Shown: positions 1-6,887 of the stretch, in pieces | How the letters are laid out: each line of letters opens with the position of its first letter | Numbering within the stretch: the stretch's first letter is position 1 | Assembly (NCBI GenBank): GCA_030601965.1 | Contig: JAUWAR010000061.1 | Coordinates: forward strand, 1 to 7,719 | Source of the DNA: a bacterium | GTDB lineage: Bacteria > Hydrothermota > UBA3073 > JACQXS01 > JAUWAR01 | Reading direction: 5' to 3' | DNA: 7,719 bases | The notes under the pieces: model-generated | Databases searched by the model: none | What the model saw: the letters and a program-made list of their open reading frames with translations, nothing else | What the model was told of the DNA's origin: nothing | Translations under genes and position numbers: made by a program

Positions 1-1
1 A

Positions 2-1894
2 GATGAGGCAATAGTCCATATTACGGATATCAGGGAGAGTTCTATTAAGGAAGAATATCCAGAACTCATAGCTGAAACCGAAATTATAGATAAAGATTTG
101 GAAAACAGAATTTCTTCACTGGCAAGAGGAATAAATTACCTGAAACCATTTTCAAAAGCAAAAGGCTCTTTTATAGAGGCTTTTATAGAGCAGAAAAAAC
201 CTGTCGCAGAGTCACTTTATCTTCAGGTTACAAAAAAAGGAGAAACAAGTGAATTCATACAAGAAGTAGCAGAACTTGAAAAAAGAAGTGCATTTCTTGA
301 AAGAGAAAGAATATCACTTCTTTCAAAAAAAGAGACCCTTTTGCCATGGAAGGATTTGGATATTGAACTTGAGGAAATAGGAACTTTAGAAAAGGAGGCT
401 CGCCTCGTAGCAGAATCTATAGCTGGTATAATTGATAGACCACCTAAAGACTGGCGAGAAAAGTTAGAGGATATTCCCATTGATATTGAAATTATAAAAG
501 AGGAACCCACCAAAATATATCTTATAGTTTGCTATCTTAAGGAGGATGCGTCTAATATAAAGAAAGTACTTGGCGATATCAAGTTTGAGTCCATAAGCTT
601 TGAGGGATTTAAAGGAAAACCTGAAAAGATTATTGAAGACATAGAAAATAATCTCTCTCAAATAGAAGAAAACTTCTACTCTATTTCAAAAAAGTCTTCT
701 GAACTTGCTGGAAGACTTGAACAGTTCCTTATCCTTTATGACCATCATTCAAGTTCTCTTGCCCAGAAAAGAGTGGATAATCTCTCTTTTTGCACAAGAG
801 ATGTTTTTGGGATACAGGGATGGGTAAGAAAAAGTGATTATAAAGGGCTTACAAAACTTGCAGAGAAGTTTGAAACCGCAACTGTTTCATCTATTGAACC
901 AGAAAAAGAAGAACTGCCACCTGTTGAAATGCAAAACAGGAAAGGACTTAAACTCTTTGAGTATATTACCCAACTTTACAGCACTCCTAAAAAAAATGAA
1001 GTTGACCCATCTCCTTTTCTTGGTCCATTTTTTATACTCTTTTTTGCACTCTGTCTTACAGATGCATTTTATGGGATAGTATTTGCCGTAATATCCTGGT
1101 TGCTTTTGAAAAAAATCAGGGGAGATACAAGACTTCTCAGGATATTTCTTGTAGGTGGAATAGTAACAATAATTGTGGGTGCCCTGACAGGAGGATGGTT
1201 TGGCAATCTCCACGAGATTATTCCCTTTCAATGGTTTAAAACAATGAGATTAACTTTCCTTAAGTTTGGATTTGACCCAATAGAAAAACCAATGACCTTC
1301 TTTTTCTTATCTCTGGGTATAGGATTTATCCATGTAAATCTTGGAATCTTTCTTGGGTTTATCAATTACTTGAAAAATAAACAGATAATGAGAGGCATAG
1401 CAGAAAAACTCTCCTGGAATATTCTTTGGATATGTGCTCTTATAGCTGGGGCTTCCTTTTTTATAAAACCTCTTTCATCACTCAAGATACCCTGTGCAAT
1501 AACAATAGTTCTATGCCTTTTACTTTATCTGTTTGGCACAAAAGGAATGTCTGTTATTGAAAAGATTCTTGGAGTTTATCAGGGTTTTATGGGTACTATA
1601 TCAGATGTTCTTTCTTATTCACGTCTTATGGCTCTTGGTCTTGTAACAGTTGGACTTGCTACAGCGATTAATGTGCTTGTGCAACTTGCATCTAAATTAC
1701 CTGTTATCTGTTTTATTCTTGTGCCTATAATATTCATTGGAGGGCATCTATTTGCTATTGGGATAAATGTCCTGGGTGCTTATGCTCACAGTTTAAGATT
1801 AGAGTATGCAGAATTCTTTACAAAGTTCTATATAGGAGGAGGCAAACCATTTAAACCATTTCAAAGAGAAACAAAATATGTGGAAGTAGTATAA
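2..1894 (+). CDS. ntpI: V/A-type ATPase subunit I (a subunit), 5'-truncated by window edge
   Basis: This is the membrane stator subunit that forms the ion half-channels of the V/A-type rotary ATPase and anchors the peripheral stalks. The frame is open from base 2, and the first visible residues (EAIVHITDIRE) match the usual 'GVVHITDL' stretch found about 20-30 residues into this family, so the real start lies left of the window. The 630 visible residues split into a soluble, partly coiled-coil half (to about 330) and a membrane half with roughly eight hydrophobic helices from about 337. The family signatures DPSPFLGPFF, DVLSYSRLMALGL and HSLRLEYAEFF are all present. The two conserved arginines fall at visible residues 541 (codon 1622) and 599 (codon 1796), a spacing close to that of the essential pair in Thermus subunit I. 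The end GGGKPFKPF is typical. An internal TTG at 98 is not the start. It leads directly into subunit K. Identification is firm. Confidence 0.96.
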   Translation, partial: DEAIVHITDIRESSIKEEYPELIAETEIIDKDLENRISSLARGINYLKPFSKAKGSFIEAFIEQKKPVAESLYLQVTKKGETSEFIQEVAELEKRSAFLERERISLLSKKETLLPWKDLDIELEEIGTLEKEARLVAESIAGIIDRPPKDWREKLEDIPIDIEIIKEEPTKIYLIVCYLKEDASNIKKVLGDIKFESISFEGFKGKPEKIIEDIENNLSQIEENFYSISKKSSELAGRLEQFLILYDHHSSSLAQKRVDNLSFCTRDVFGIQGWVRKSDYKGLTKLAEKFETATVSSIEPEKEELPPVEMQNRKGLKLFEYITQLYSTPKKNEVDPSPFLGPFFILFFALCLTDAFYGIVFAVISWLLLKKIRGDTRLLRIFLVGGIVTIIVGALTGGWFGNLHEIIPFQWFKTMRLTFLKFGFDPIEKPMTFFFLSLGIGFIHVNLGIFLGFINYLKNKQIMRGIAEKLSWNILWICALIAGASFFIKPLSSLKIPCAITIVLCLLLYLFGTKGMSVIEKILGVYQGFMGTISDVLSYSRLMALGLVTVGLATAINVLVQLASKLPVICFILVPIIFIGGHLFAIGINVLGAYAHSLRLEYAEFFTKFYIGGGKPFKPFQRETKYVEVV

Positions 1895-1897
1895 GAC

Positions 1898-1903
1898 AGG
1901 AGG
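1898..1903 (+). promoter_or_regulatory. Shine-Dalgarno site of the subunit K gene
   Basis: A perfect AGGAGG lies five bases before the ATG at 1909, in the 14-base gap after the subunit I stop codon. It is the only textbook ribosome binding site in the window. It fits the need for many copies of the proteolipid subunit relative to subunit I, although that link is inference. Confidence 0.85.
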
Positions 1904-1908
1904 ATATT

Positions 1909-2391
1909 ATGTCAGAGATTGGACTTTTATATGCAATTGCAGGTGCAGCTGTTGCTGCATTTCTTTCAGGCACAGGTTCTGCTATCGGCTTAGCAATAGT
2001 TGGAAGGGCTGCATCAGGAGTTCTTGCAGAAGACCCTGAAAAATTTGGTAAGACATTCCTTCTCGCAGTCCTACCATCCACACAGGGATTTTATGGATTT
2101 ATAGTAGCCCTGTTCATACTTATAAAACTTGGGATGTTAGGAGGCACAAGACTTATCCCTACAGCCGTTCAAGGAGGAGAGATATTTTTTGCCGCACTAC
2201 CCGTGGCTATCGCTGGGTTTTCATCAGGGATACACCAGGGTAAAGTATGTGCCGCAGGGGTACAAATGGCTGCAAAACAGCCAGAATCAGCAATGAGACC
2301 TGTAATATACGGTGTTATGGTAGAAACTTATGCCGTGCTTGGGTTCTTGGTGTCTTTCTTAATCATTATGTTAGGAATTAAAGTAGGATAG
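1909..2391 (+). CDS. ntpK: V/A-type ATPase subunit K (rotor-ring proteolipid), Na+-site signature
   Basis: This is the membrane rotor-ring proteolipid (c subunit) that carries the ions past subunit I. Its 160 residues form two fused hairpins, four hydrophobic helices at roughly 5-30, 48-78, 90-120 and 130-157, as in the duplicated V-type proteolipids. Only the second hairpin has the ion-binding carboxylate (E139, in MVETYAVLGF); the first hairpin has Gln at the equivalent place (LPSTQGFYGF). Residues L55, T58, Q59, Y62, Q110 and E139 match the Na+-coordinating set described for Enterococcus hirae NtpK (L61, T64, Q65, Y68, Q110, E139), so Na+ coupling is predicted. Start is the ATG after a strong AGGAGG. 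The length is normal and the gene looks intact. Family identity is firm; ion choice is inferred. Confidence 0.96.
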   Translation: MSEIGLLYAIAGAAVAAFLSGTGSAIGLAIVGRAASGVLAEDPEKFGKTFLLAVLPSTQGFYGFIVALFILIKLGMLGGTRLIPTAVQGGEIFFAALPVAIAGFSSGIHQGKVCAAGVQMAAKQPESAMRPVIYGVMVETYAVLGFLVSFLIIMLGIKVG

Positions 2392-2399
2392 GCATAGAT

Positions 2400-2440
2400 A
2401 ATCTGTGTGAACCTATGTTCTAATCTGCGTAAATCTGCGT
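2400..2440 (+). repeat. Three copies of a 9-bp direct repeat, AATCTG(C/T)GT, in the subunit E leader
   Basis: Copies lie at 2400-2408 (AATCTGTGT), 2422-2430 and 2432-2440 (both AATCTGCGT). They fill most of the 50-base gap between subunits K and E and end one base before the subunit E ATG. From memory, similar AATCTGYGT-type arrays are scattered between genes in a number of environmental bacterial genomes, but this cannot be confirmed here. No Shine-Dalgarno sequence is present in the gap, so the repeat occupies the place where a ribosome binding site would be expected. Confidence 0.75.
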
Positions 2441-2441
2441 T

Positions 2442-3008
2442 ATGGAAAAAGTATCTAAAAAAATTCTTGAGGATGCAAAAAAGAAGAGTGCTGATATATT
2501 AGAACAGGCACGAAACAAGGAAAGGGAAATAAAGAAAAAAAGCGATGAGGAGACAAAGGATTTAAAGAACCAGATTGAAAAAGAGGTAAAAGAATTAAGA
2601 AATAAAGAGATTTCAAGGCTCAAAGGAATAGCAGAACTTGAGATAAGAAAAGATATACTTGCTACAAAGAGAAAGATTATTGATAGTATCTTTGAGAAGG
2701 CACTTGATGCACTTGTGAATAGAAAAGACTATCCGGGAATGATAAAATGGCTTTTAAAAGAGATATCCGAATCTAATGAGGGAGAGGTAATAATAGGGGA
2801 GAAGGAAGCGAGAATAAATAAAGAGTTTATTGACAAGTTTAACACTGAATTCAAGACCAGATTTACACTTTTAGAAGAACGGCGACCTGTAAAAGGTGGA
2901 TTTATATTAAGAATGGGAAAGATAGAGATTGATAATTCTTTTGAAACCTTAATTGAAGAACAAAGAGAGCAACTTGAAATAGAACTGGGAAAAATGTTGT
3001 TTGCTTAG
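2442..3008 (+). CDS. ntpE: V/A-type ATPase subunit E (peripheral stalk)
   Basis: This cytoplasmic peripheral-stalk subunit pairs with subunit G/H and ties the catalytic A3B3 head to subunit I. Its 188 residues are a normal length. Residues 1 to about 90 are a highly charged helix rich in Lys and Glu (for example KKILEDAKKKSADILEQARN), as expected for the stalk coiled coil. From about 95 to 188 comes the globular domain with the family pattern GGFILRMGKIEIDNSFETL and a final LGKMLFA. The ATG at 2442 is the only sensible start: an in-frame stop (TAA at 2430-2432) lies just upstream. No Shine-Dalgarno sequence precedes it; repeats fill the leader instead. The stop codon directly abuts the ATG of the next gene. 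Subunits A, B, C, D and F/G are not in the window. Confidence 0.93.
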   Translation: MEKVSKKILEDAKKKSADILEQARNKEREIKKKSDEETKDLKNQIEKEVKELRNKEISRLKGIAELEIRKDILATKRKIIDSIFEKALDALVNRKDYPGMIKWLLKEISESNEGEVIIGEKEARINKEFIDKFNTEFKTRFTLLEERRPVKGGFILRMGKIEIDNSFETLIEEQREQLEIELGKMLFA

Positions 3009-3845
3009 ATGAATGAGAAACTGAAAGAGATTGAAGAAACCCTTAAAAAAACACATTCTCAACTTGCAAGGATTTTAAAACTTATAAAAGAATGTAGTAG
3101 ATTATACGAAAACCCCATAGATAATGCCTACAAGATAGATTCCCTTACCAAAAAATTAAAAGAGATAGTTGAAAAGATAGATTTTGATAAAACCTCTCTT
3201 ATAGAATCAATCTCTCCTCTAAAAGACACAGTAGAAAAACTCAAAGAAGATTTTAAGTTTGAATTTGGTAGAAAACTGGAAAAAGAGTTAAAGTTAAAAG
3301 GGTTTGGACTCAGGGGTCAATTCCCCACGCTATATACCAAGTTTTATACTATCAAGATAGACTTTCAAACAGGAAAGGGAACTATTTCATTTGGTCCGGA
3401 AACCCTAAAAACAGGTATTAAACTTAAACCAGAAGAATTGGCTTTATCTATTGAACAGATTGACAATGAGTTAAAGCAGGATGTATTAGAGCAAGAAGAA
3501 CTCTTAAAAAAGATTTATGAGGCATGGGAAAGAACAAATTGTAGGGACAGACCTTCAGGTCTGTCCCTACCTATTATAGAAGTCCTTGGACAACTCGTCT
3601 TTTTAATACAACCCAAAAAGTTCTTTATCGATCCTATAAAGAGGCATTTCATTGAATATAGTCGTGCCAAATTCGGTTATGACCTTTACCGATTAAAAGA
3701 AACCAATACTACGAAGATAAATGGAAAAGAACTTTCTTTGATTACTGCCACATTTGATGCCACTTCCAAGAAAGAGGGTTATATCTGGGTGCCAATCAAT
3801 GAAAAAGGAGATGGAACCACATATTCTTATTTGAGTTTCAGATAG
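3009..3845 (+). CDS. Unrecognised coiled-coil protein, first gene after the V-ATPase block
   Basis: I do not recognise this 278-residue protein. Residues 1 to about 85 are strongly charged and helical, probably coiled coil. Around 95-140 is a likely beta-rich stretch (FPTLYTKFYTIKIDFQTGKG, then ISFGPETL). Residues 145-180 look helical and the C-terminal third is mixed, ending GTTYSYLSFR. There is no signal peptide and no convincing membrane segment. It does not look like a V-ATPase subunit: it lacks the features of subunit C, A, B, D or F. Its ATG starts on the base after the subunit E stop and has no Shine-Dalgarno sequence, so translation is probably coupled to subunit E. Fic follows after 25 bases. 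A perfect palindrome at 3541-3570 encodes residues 178-187 in frame. Adjacency suggests a role with the downstream genes; function is unknown. Confidence 0.8.
   Translation: MNEKLKEIEETLKKTHSQLARILKLIKECSRLYENPIDNAYKIDSLTKKLKEIVEKIDFDKTSLIESISPLKDTVEKLKEDFKFEFGRKLEKELKLKGFGLRGQFPTLYTKFYTIKIDFQTGKGTISFGPETLKTGIKLKPEELALSIEQIDNELKQDVLEQEELLKKIYEAWERTNCRDRPSGLSLPIIEVLGQLVFLIQPKKFFIDPIKRHFIEYSRAKFGYDLYRLKETNTTKINGKELSLITATFDATSKKEGYIWVPINEKGDGTTYSYLSFR
3541..3570 (+). repeat. Perfect 14-bp inverted repeat inside a coding region, REP-like
   Basis: The left arm GTAGGGACAGACCT and right arm AGGTCTGTCCCTAC are exact reverse complements separated by two bases (TC). The 30-base length is a multiple of three and the element is read through in frame, giving residues around RDRPSGLSL in the coiled-coil protein. 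The 5' GTAG followed by a hairpin resembles REP elements handled by RAYT (Y1-type) transposases. A related palindrome lies at 7019-7040. It is not followed by a T-run, so it is not an intrinsic terminator. Confidence 0.8.
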
Positions 3846-3870
3846 AATTTATAAACAAGAGAGCAAGACG

Positions 3871-4911
3871 ATGATGTCATTTAGAAAAACAGGAAAAGAC
3901 TTACAACTGCCCCTGGGAGCAGTCTGGTTGATGAACTCCATATCTGAATACAAAGGAAAACAAGAGTTATATACCAGACAATCTCCTCAAATTCTTAAAT
4001 CCCTCATTGAGATGGCATTGATAGAAAGTACAGAATCATCAAACCGTATAGAAGGAGTAACCATAGAAAAAAGAAGACTCAAACCCCTTATACTTGGCCA
4101 TAGCAAACCTCGAGATAGATCCGAGGAAGAAATAGCAGGGTATCGTAAAGCACTTGATTTAATTCACAGAAAACACAACAACTTAGATATTTCTCCACAA
4201 ATAATTCAAGAATTACATCACTTAAGCCATACTGGGGCAGGTGATGCAGGTAAATGGAAGAAAAAGGATAATGAAATTATTAGAAAAAAACCTGATGGCA
4301 CTGTAGAGATAATCTTTAAACCAGTTTCAGCTGATTCGGTACCTGAAGCAATAAAACAATTGTGTTTAGCGTATAGACACAGTGTAGAGCAATTAAAGTA
4401 TCCTGAGCTTTATGCAACCGCTTGTCTTGTTTTGGATTTTCTTTGTATTCATCCCTTTAGAGACGGCAATGGCAGAGTCTCAAGACTGCTTACACTCTTG
4501 GCTTTATACCATCATGGATATGAAGTGGGAAAATATATTAGCCTTGAGCGAATAATAGAGCAGTCAAAAGAGACTTACTATGAAGTATTACAGAAAAGTT
4601 CTATACGCTGGCACCAGGCCAAGCATGATATTGAGCCATGGCTATATTACTTTTTAGGAACGATAAATTCTGCCTACAGAGAATTTGAGCAGAGTGGAGG
4701 TAGTGTTAAGTCTCCCCGGGGGGCAAAAACAGGGCTCGTTACTCAAGCAATCAACAATCAATTGGGCGAATTTTCTATATCTGACATAGAGAGATTATGT
4801 CTTGGTATAAGTAGAGATATGATTCGTGTTGTATTCAGGCAATTACAAAACGAAAAAAAGATTATATGTCTTGGCAAGGGGCAATCCGCAAAATGGAAGC
4901 GAATAGGGTAA
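3871..4911 (+). CDS. Fic-domain protein (probable AMP-transferase) with N-terminal inhibitory motif and C-terminal winged helix
   Basis: Fic proteins usually transfer AMP from ATP onto a hydroxyl side chain of a target protein. The catalytic loop at residues 194-205, HPFRDGNGRVSR, matches HxFx(D/E)GNGRxxR completely, so the enzyme should be active. The N-terminal part (about 8-65) resembles the Fic_N region and contains SNRIEG at 57-62, fitting the inhibitory motif (S/T)xxxE(G/N). This makes it a class II Fic protein, held off by its own glutamate (E61). Residues about 298-346 read as a winged helix (SISDIERLCLGISRDMIRVVF, then a KGQSAKWKRI wing), common in this 340-380-residue subfamily. A short proline/glycine linker with a GC-rich spot (4714-4721) separates the domains. 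The start is either of two adjacent ATGs at 3871/3874, with only a weak purine stretch upstream. The target is unknown; the winged helix may bind DNA or a protein partner. Confidence 0.93.
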   Translation: MMSFRKTGKDLQLPLGAVWLMNSISEYKGKQELYTRQSPQILKSLIEMALIESTESSNRIEGVTIEKRRLKPLILGHSKPRDRSEEEIAGYRKALDLIHRKHNNLDISPQIIQELHHLSHTGAGDAGKWKKKDNEIIRKKPDGTVEIIFKPVSADSVPEAIKQLCLAYRHSVEQLKYPELYATACLVLDFLCIHPFRDGNGRVSRLLTLLALYHHGYEVGKYISLERIIEQSKETYYEVLQKSSIRWHQAKHDIEPWLYYFLGTINSAYREFEQSGGSVKSPRGAKTGLVTQAINNQLGEFSISDIERLCLGISRDMIRVVFRQLQNEKKIICLGKGQSAKWKRIG

Positions 4912-4944
4912 TAAATATCTGAATAGGGTAATGAATAGGGTAAT
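4901..4944 (+). repeat. Three perfect 12-bp direct repeats, GAATAGGGTAAT, at the Fic stop codon
   Basis: Copies are at 4901-4912, 4921-4932 and 4933-4944; the last two are back to back. The Fic stop codon (TAA, 4909-4911) lies within the first copy. Copies 1 and 3 are each followed by ATATCT (4915-4920 and 4943-4948). The array occupies the first half of the only gap of note in the cassette, just upstream of the methyltransferase. It may be simple slippage-born duplication or a binding site for a regulator; the sequence does not decide this. Confidence 0.8.
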
Positions 4945-4984
4945 ATCTTAAAATTTGCAAAGATTTGGAGATTGGAAAAGGCTG

Positions 4985-5599
4985 ATGAGATTAAGTAAGT
5001 TTGAATTTGTTGCAATGAATAATCCAATCAGAAAATTGGTTCAAAAAGGAATTGAATTTCGCCTTTTAAGTGGCTTTTTACAAAAGCACAATATCGATTT
5101 GAACGGGGGTATAATTCTCGATGTTGGATGTGGTTCGGGATATAGCACAGAACTGATAGGTAGACGATATAACCCAAGTGAACTCGTAGCTTTTGACATA
5201 ATGCCTGAACAGATTACTCTTGCTAAAAAAAGACATAAGAACACAAAGCTCTTTGTTGGGGATGTCACAAAAATAGTTTTACCCTCAAATAAATATGATG
5301 CTGTCTTTGTGTTTGGAATATTGCATCATGTTCCAGAATGGAAAAAAGCACTTCGTGAAATCTATCGCGTATTAAAGCCTGACGGAGTCTTATTGGTAGA
5401 AGAGGTAGATAAGAATGGGGTAATTTTTGTAGAAAAATATCTACATTTTTATCATCCAAGAGAATCAAGGTTTGATTGGCTACAGTTTGTTGAAGAGTTA
5501 AAAGAAGCAGGTTTTAATATTATTGACAATTCAAAAATAATTTTTAGTATTTTCCATGCTTATTTATGTAGAAAACCTATCGACAGTCTAAATGAATAA
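4985..5599 (+). CDS. Class I SAM-dependent methyltransferase (UbiE/Methyltransf_11-like)
   Basis: This soluble enzyme is predicted to transfer a methyl group from S-adenosylmethionine to an unknown substrate. From the ATG at 4985 it has 204 residues. Motif I (ILDVGCGSG) ends at about residue 52. An acidic residue after strand 2 (D71 in FDIMPEQ) should bind the ribose, GD at about 92-93 fits motif II, and GILHHV at about 111-116 and LKPDGVLLVEE at about 130-140 fit the later strands. There is no NPPY/DPPY motif, so it does not look like a DNA adenine methyltransferase. ATG 4985 is preferred over an in-frame TTG at 4955 because purine-rich GGAAAAGG lies just before it, although its spacing of three bases is short, and the resulting N-terminus (MRLSKFEFVAMNNPIR) looks like that of related proteins. 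Its last eight bases overlap the next gene, which suggests coupled translation. Confidence 0.9.
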   Translation: MRLSKFEFVAMNNPIRKLVQKGIEFRLLSGFLQKHNIDLNGGIILDVGCGSGYSTELIGRRYNPSELVAFDIMPEQITLAKKRHKNTKLFVGDVTKIVLPSNKYDAVFVFGILHHVPEWKKALREIYRVLKPDGVLLVEEVDKNGVIFVEKYLHFYHPRESRFDWLQFVEELKEAGFNIIDNSKIIFSIFHAYLCRKPIDSLNE

Positions 5600-6887
5600 A
5601 TCCATCGCAAAAGCCATAATTTTTAGACTGGGTGAAACTGGAACGCCCCCAGAATTCGGGCTTGAGTCATTTAGCGTTGGACTTGAACCATACCTCAAAG
5701 TGATAGAAACGGAATACCTTGATAGTGTGATTAAATCAGGCCTTTCTGCCTTTAAACTCATCGTCGGTATGTATGGAGGAGGTAAAACTCATTTCCTCTA
5801 CTCTACAAGAGACCTTGCATGGCAATGTAAATACGCAGTGAGTTATGTATCTTTAAGCCCTACAGAATGCCCATTTGATAAATTAGAACTCGTATATAAG
5901 ACCATTGTTTCAAATTTGAGTTATCCACCATCATCCTGGGAAGAACTGATGGCTTATCAGGAAAAGGGAATTGAAGCATTCATAAGAGTCTGGTTCAAAG
6001 ATATAAAAGAAAAAATAAATGCTAAAACCCCTGAACAGGAATCTCTTAAACTTGAGGAATATATTAAAGGAATAAAAGGCATAGAAAGCACAAGTTTTTC
6101 TAATGCACTAAAACAGGCCTTTCTTGCACTTAAAGATGAAAATGAGGAGAGATTTTCTAAAATCATCCAATGGCTTAAAGCTGAGGATGTTAATCTGTCA
6201 GATTATTCAGAGTATAGAATTTCTGAGTCTATTGGTAAATCCACAGCCTTCAGGATGTTGCGGTCTCTTGCCCAATGTATTAAGAGTATGGGTTATTCAG
6301 GTCTTGTGCTTCTTTTTGATGAGGCAGAAAGAGCATTGAGTGTTGCTTCTTCAAGAAGTGAGAAACAGGCACTTGACAACTTGAGACAACTTGTAGATGA
6401 GTGTGGAAATTCAAAATTTCCTAATTCTATGATTTTTTATGCAATACCAGATGCCAATCAGATACTTGAAAAAAGAGGTGATGTGTATGAGGCATTGAAA
6501 CAGAGACTAAGAGGAATGTTCTCAAGGATAAATCCATCTGGCGTCCGAATAGACCTTGAAAATATAGAGTTCGAGCCAATAGAGTTTCTTGAACAGGTAG
6601 GTATGAAACTTGGAAAGATATATAATATAGCCTATGATTCTCCAATAGACGATTATGTAATTAAAGATACATCTTCAACCATTGCAGAGGCGGCTTATGG
6701 AGAAAGATACGGAGATATTGGTTATAGACGGACATTTGTAAAAAGTTTTATTCAGTCGCTTCATATCCTTGCCAACAATAAAGCAAAATCGCAAATAACA
6801 GAGGATGAGGCAAAAGATATTGTGCGAGATAGCATAAGGAACATTGAGGAAAAATTAGAACAAGAATCAGATGAGAGAGAATACTAA
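5592..6887 (+). CDS. BrxD-like P-loop ATPase (DUF2791 / BREX ATP-binding family)
   Basis: This predicted cytoplasmic AAA-type ATPase has 431 residues, close to the usual BrxD size. The N-terminus (RLGETGTPP, then FSVGLEPYL) resembles BrxD openings of the form 'G.PP..G...F.VG'. Walker A is GMYGGGKTHF with K65 and T66; Walker B is LVLLFDEAE with D243 and E244. After Walker B come LRQLVDECGN, YAIPDA and LKQRLRG...RINPSGVRIDL, matching the sensor and 'RVNP..VRIDLP'-type region of BrxC/BrxD proteins, and near the end GYRRTFVKSF. In BREX these ATPases act with PglX and PglZ in phage defence, but the chemistry of this family is poorly known. The gene starts inside the methyltransferase stop (ATGAATAA, 8-base overlap), has no Shine-Dalgarno sequence, and overlaps the second ATPase by 17 bases. 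Family membership is well supported; a defence role is inferred from relatives. Confidence 0.87.
   Translation: MNKSIAKAIIFRLGETGTPPEFGLESFSVGLEPYLKVIETEYLDSVIKSGLSAFKLIVGMYGGGKTHFLYSTRDLAWQCKYAVSYVSLSPTECPFDKLELVYKTIVSNLSYPPSSWEELMAYQEKGIEAFIRVWFKDIKEKINAKTPEQESLKLEEYIKGIKGIESTSFSNALKQAFLALKDENEERFSKIIQWLKAEDVNLSDYSEYRISESIGKSTAFRMLRSLAQCIKSMGYSGLVLLFDEAERALSVASSRSEKQALDNLRQLVDECGNSKFPNSMIFYAIPDANQILEKRGDVYEALKQRLRGMFSRINPSGVRIDLENIEFEPIEFLEQVGMKLGKIYNIAYDSPIDDYVIKDTSSTIAEAAYGERYGDIGYRRTFVKSFIQSLHILANNKAKSQITEDEAKDIVRDSIRNIEEKLEQESDEREY

Noticed and set aside
98..100. TTG at 98 as the start of subunit I
   Set aside because: The frame is open upstream to base 2, and the upstream residues match the conserved N-terminal region of the family, so the gene begins outside the window.
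887..1231. Antisense reading frame of 114 codons within subunit I
   Set aside because: It lies wholly opposite a firmly identified gene, has low-complexity composition and no recognisable motif; other minus-strand frames in the window are similar shadows.
3541..3570. Rho-independent terminator
   Set aside because: The stem is strong, but no T-run follows and the element is in the middle of an open coding frame.
3009..3845. V-ATPase subunit C or the DUF2764-type protein found next to subunit E in some bacteria
   Set aside because: The sequence starts with a charged coiled coil and has a central beta-rich part, unlike the all-helical subunit C, and I see no DUF2764-like opening.
4714..4721. 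CCCCGGGG palindrome in the Fic linker
   Set aside because: It is only eight bases, encodes an ordinary linker, and has no related copy nearby.
4901..4944. CRISPR array
   Set aside because: Repeats are only 12 bp, two are directly adjacent without spacers, and no cas genes are present.
4955..4957. TTG at 4955 as the methyltransferase start
   Set aside because: No ribosome binding site precedes it and the ten extra residues do not look like family sequence; the ATG at 4985 has a purine-rich stretch before it. The choice is not certain.
4912..4984. Promoter for the methyltransferase-ATPase trio
   Set aside because: I looked for -35/-10 pairs in this AT-rich gap and found none with convincing sequence and spacing.
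4985..5599. DNA methyltransferase (PglX-like) as in BREX
   Set aside because: The protein is far too short for PglX and has no (D/N/S)PP(Y/F/W) catalytic motif; motifs fit a small-molecule or protein methyltransferase of the UbiE-like type.
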